NCBI GenBank assembly: GCA_947458575.1
Contig: CANHBE010000190.1
Location: 1-5,470 of the forward strand
Direction of reading: 5' to 3'
DNA: 5,470 nucleotides
DNA from: Flavobacteriaceae bacterium
GTDB taxonomy: Bacteria; Bacteroidota; Bacteroidia; Flavobacteriales; Flavobacteriaceae
Part shown: piece by piece, positions 5,407 to 5,470 of the stretch
Position numbering within the stretch: the first letter of the stretch is position 1
How the letters are laid out: each line of letters opens with the position of its first letter
The notes under the pieces: generated by a model
Told to the model about the DNA's origin: nothing
The model's database searches: none
The model's input: only the letters and a program-made list of their open reading frames with translations
Program-made: the position numbers and the translations under genes

Positions 5407-5470
5407 ATGAAAAAGCTTAAATTTTTGGTCCTGGCATTAGCAACTCTTGTATTTCTATCTTGTTCATCTA
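5407..5470 (+). CDS. Lipoprotein of unknown function, N-terminal fragment
   Basis: The reading frame runs off the window after 21 codons. The translation, MKKLKFLVLALATLVFLSCS and one more Ser, is a complete type II signal peptide: a basic start, a hydrophobic core, and the lipobox FLSC with Cys19 as the lipidation site. It fits a lipoprotein placed in the inner or outer membrane. The residues after Cys are Ser-Ser, and the sequence then ends, so neither the presence of a surface-export signal nor the function can be judged. It is transcribed divergently from crcB behind a good promoter candidate. I chose the ATG at 5407 because it gives a signal peptide of normal length and is followed by two Lys codons. 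Confidence 0.75.
   Translation, partial: MKKLKFLVLALATLVFLSCSS

Overview
The window looks like chromosomal DNA of a Flavobacteriales member (phylum Bacteroidota). The evidence is a gliding-motility lipoprotein gene (gldI), a purM C-terminus with the Bacteroidota-type GHRME segment, AT-rich intergenic DNA without Shine-Dalgarno sequences, and several TTTG/TAnnTTTG-type promoter candidates. I see no mobile element, CRISPR array, tRNA or rRNA. There is no stretch over 300 bases without a gene.

Layout. On the plus strand, 3-200 is the 3' end of purM (purine synthesis), followed by a 144-residue uncharacterised protein gene (293-727). A near-perfect hairpin at 730-754, flanked by an A tract and a T tract, lies between this gene and the convergent minus-strand cluster, and probably stops transcription from both sides. 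The minus-strand cluster, read right to left, is: crcB/fluC fluoride channel (5237-4866), nrnA-like DHH phosphoesterase (4806-3802), gldI (3798-3229), a cyclophilin-FKBP fusion lipoprotein (3217-2093) and a second, soluble secreted cyclophilin-FKBP fusion (2007-769). A divergent plus-strand gene begins at 5407. Only its lipoprotein signal peptide is inside the window.

The core of the window is a three-gene set of exported peptidyl-prolyl isomerase (PPIase) homologues: GldI plus two paralogous double-domain PPIases, five PPIase-type domains in all. GldI is required for gliding in Flavobacterium, and gliding is linked to the type IX secretion system. The two fusions keep essentially all recognisable catalytic residues of both domains, while the FKBP domain of GldI has lost several. 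A reasonable inference is that the locus supplies prolyl-isomerase and chaperone capacity to the periplasm and outer membrane, with the copies differing in location (lipid-anchored or soluble). The lipoprotein fusion has Cys-Lys-Glu-Glu after the lipobox, which resembles the Bacteroidota surface-export signal, so it may face outward. nrnA and crcB look like housekeeping passengers upstream. Candidate promoters inside the cluster suggest that it is not one simple transcript.

I do not see a clearly new biological system. The points most worth checking are the predicted surface display of one PPIase, the degenerate active site of GldI, an insertion shared by the FKBP domains of both fusions, a nearly leaderless start for nrnA, and the unknown 144-residue protein.
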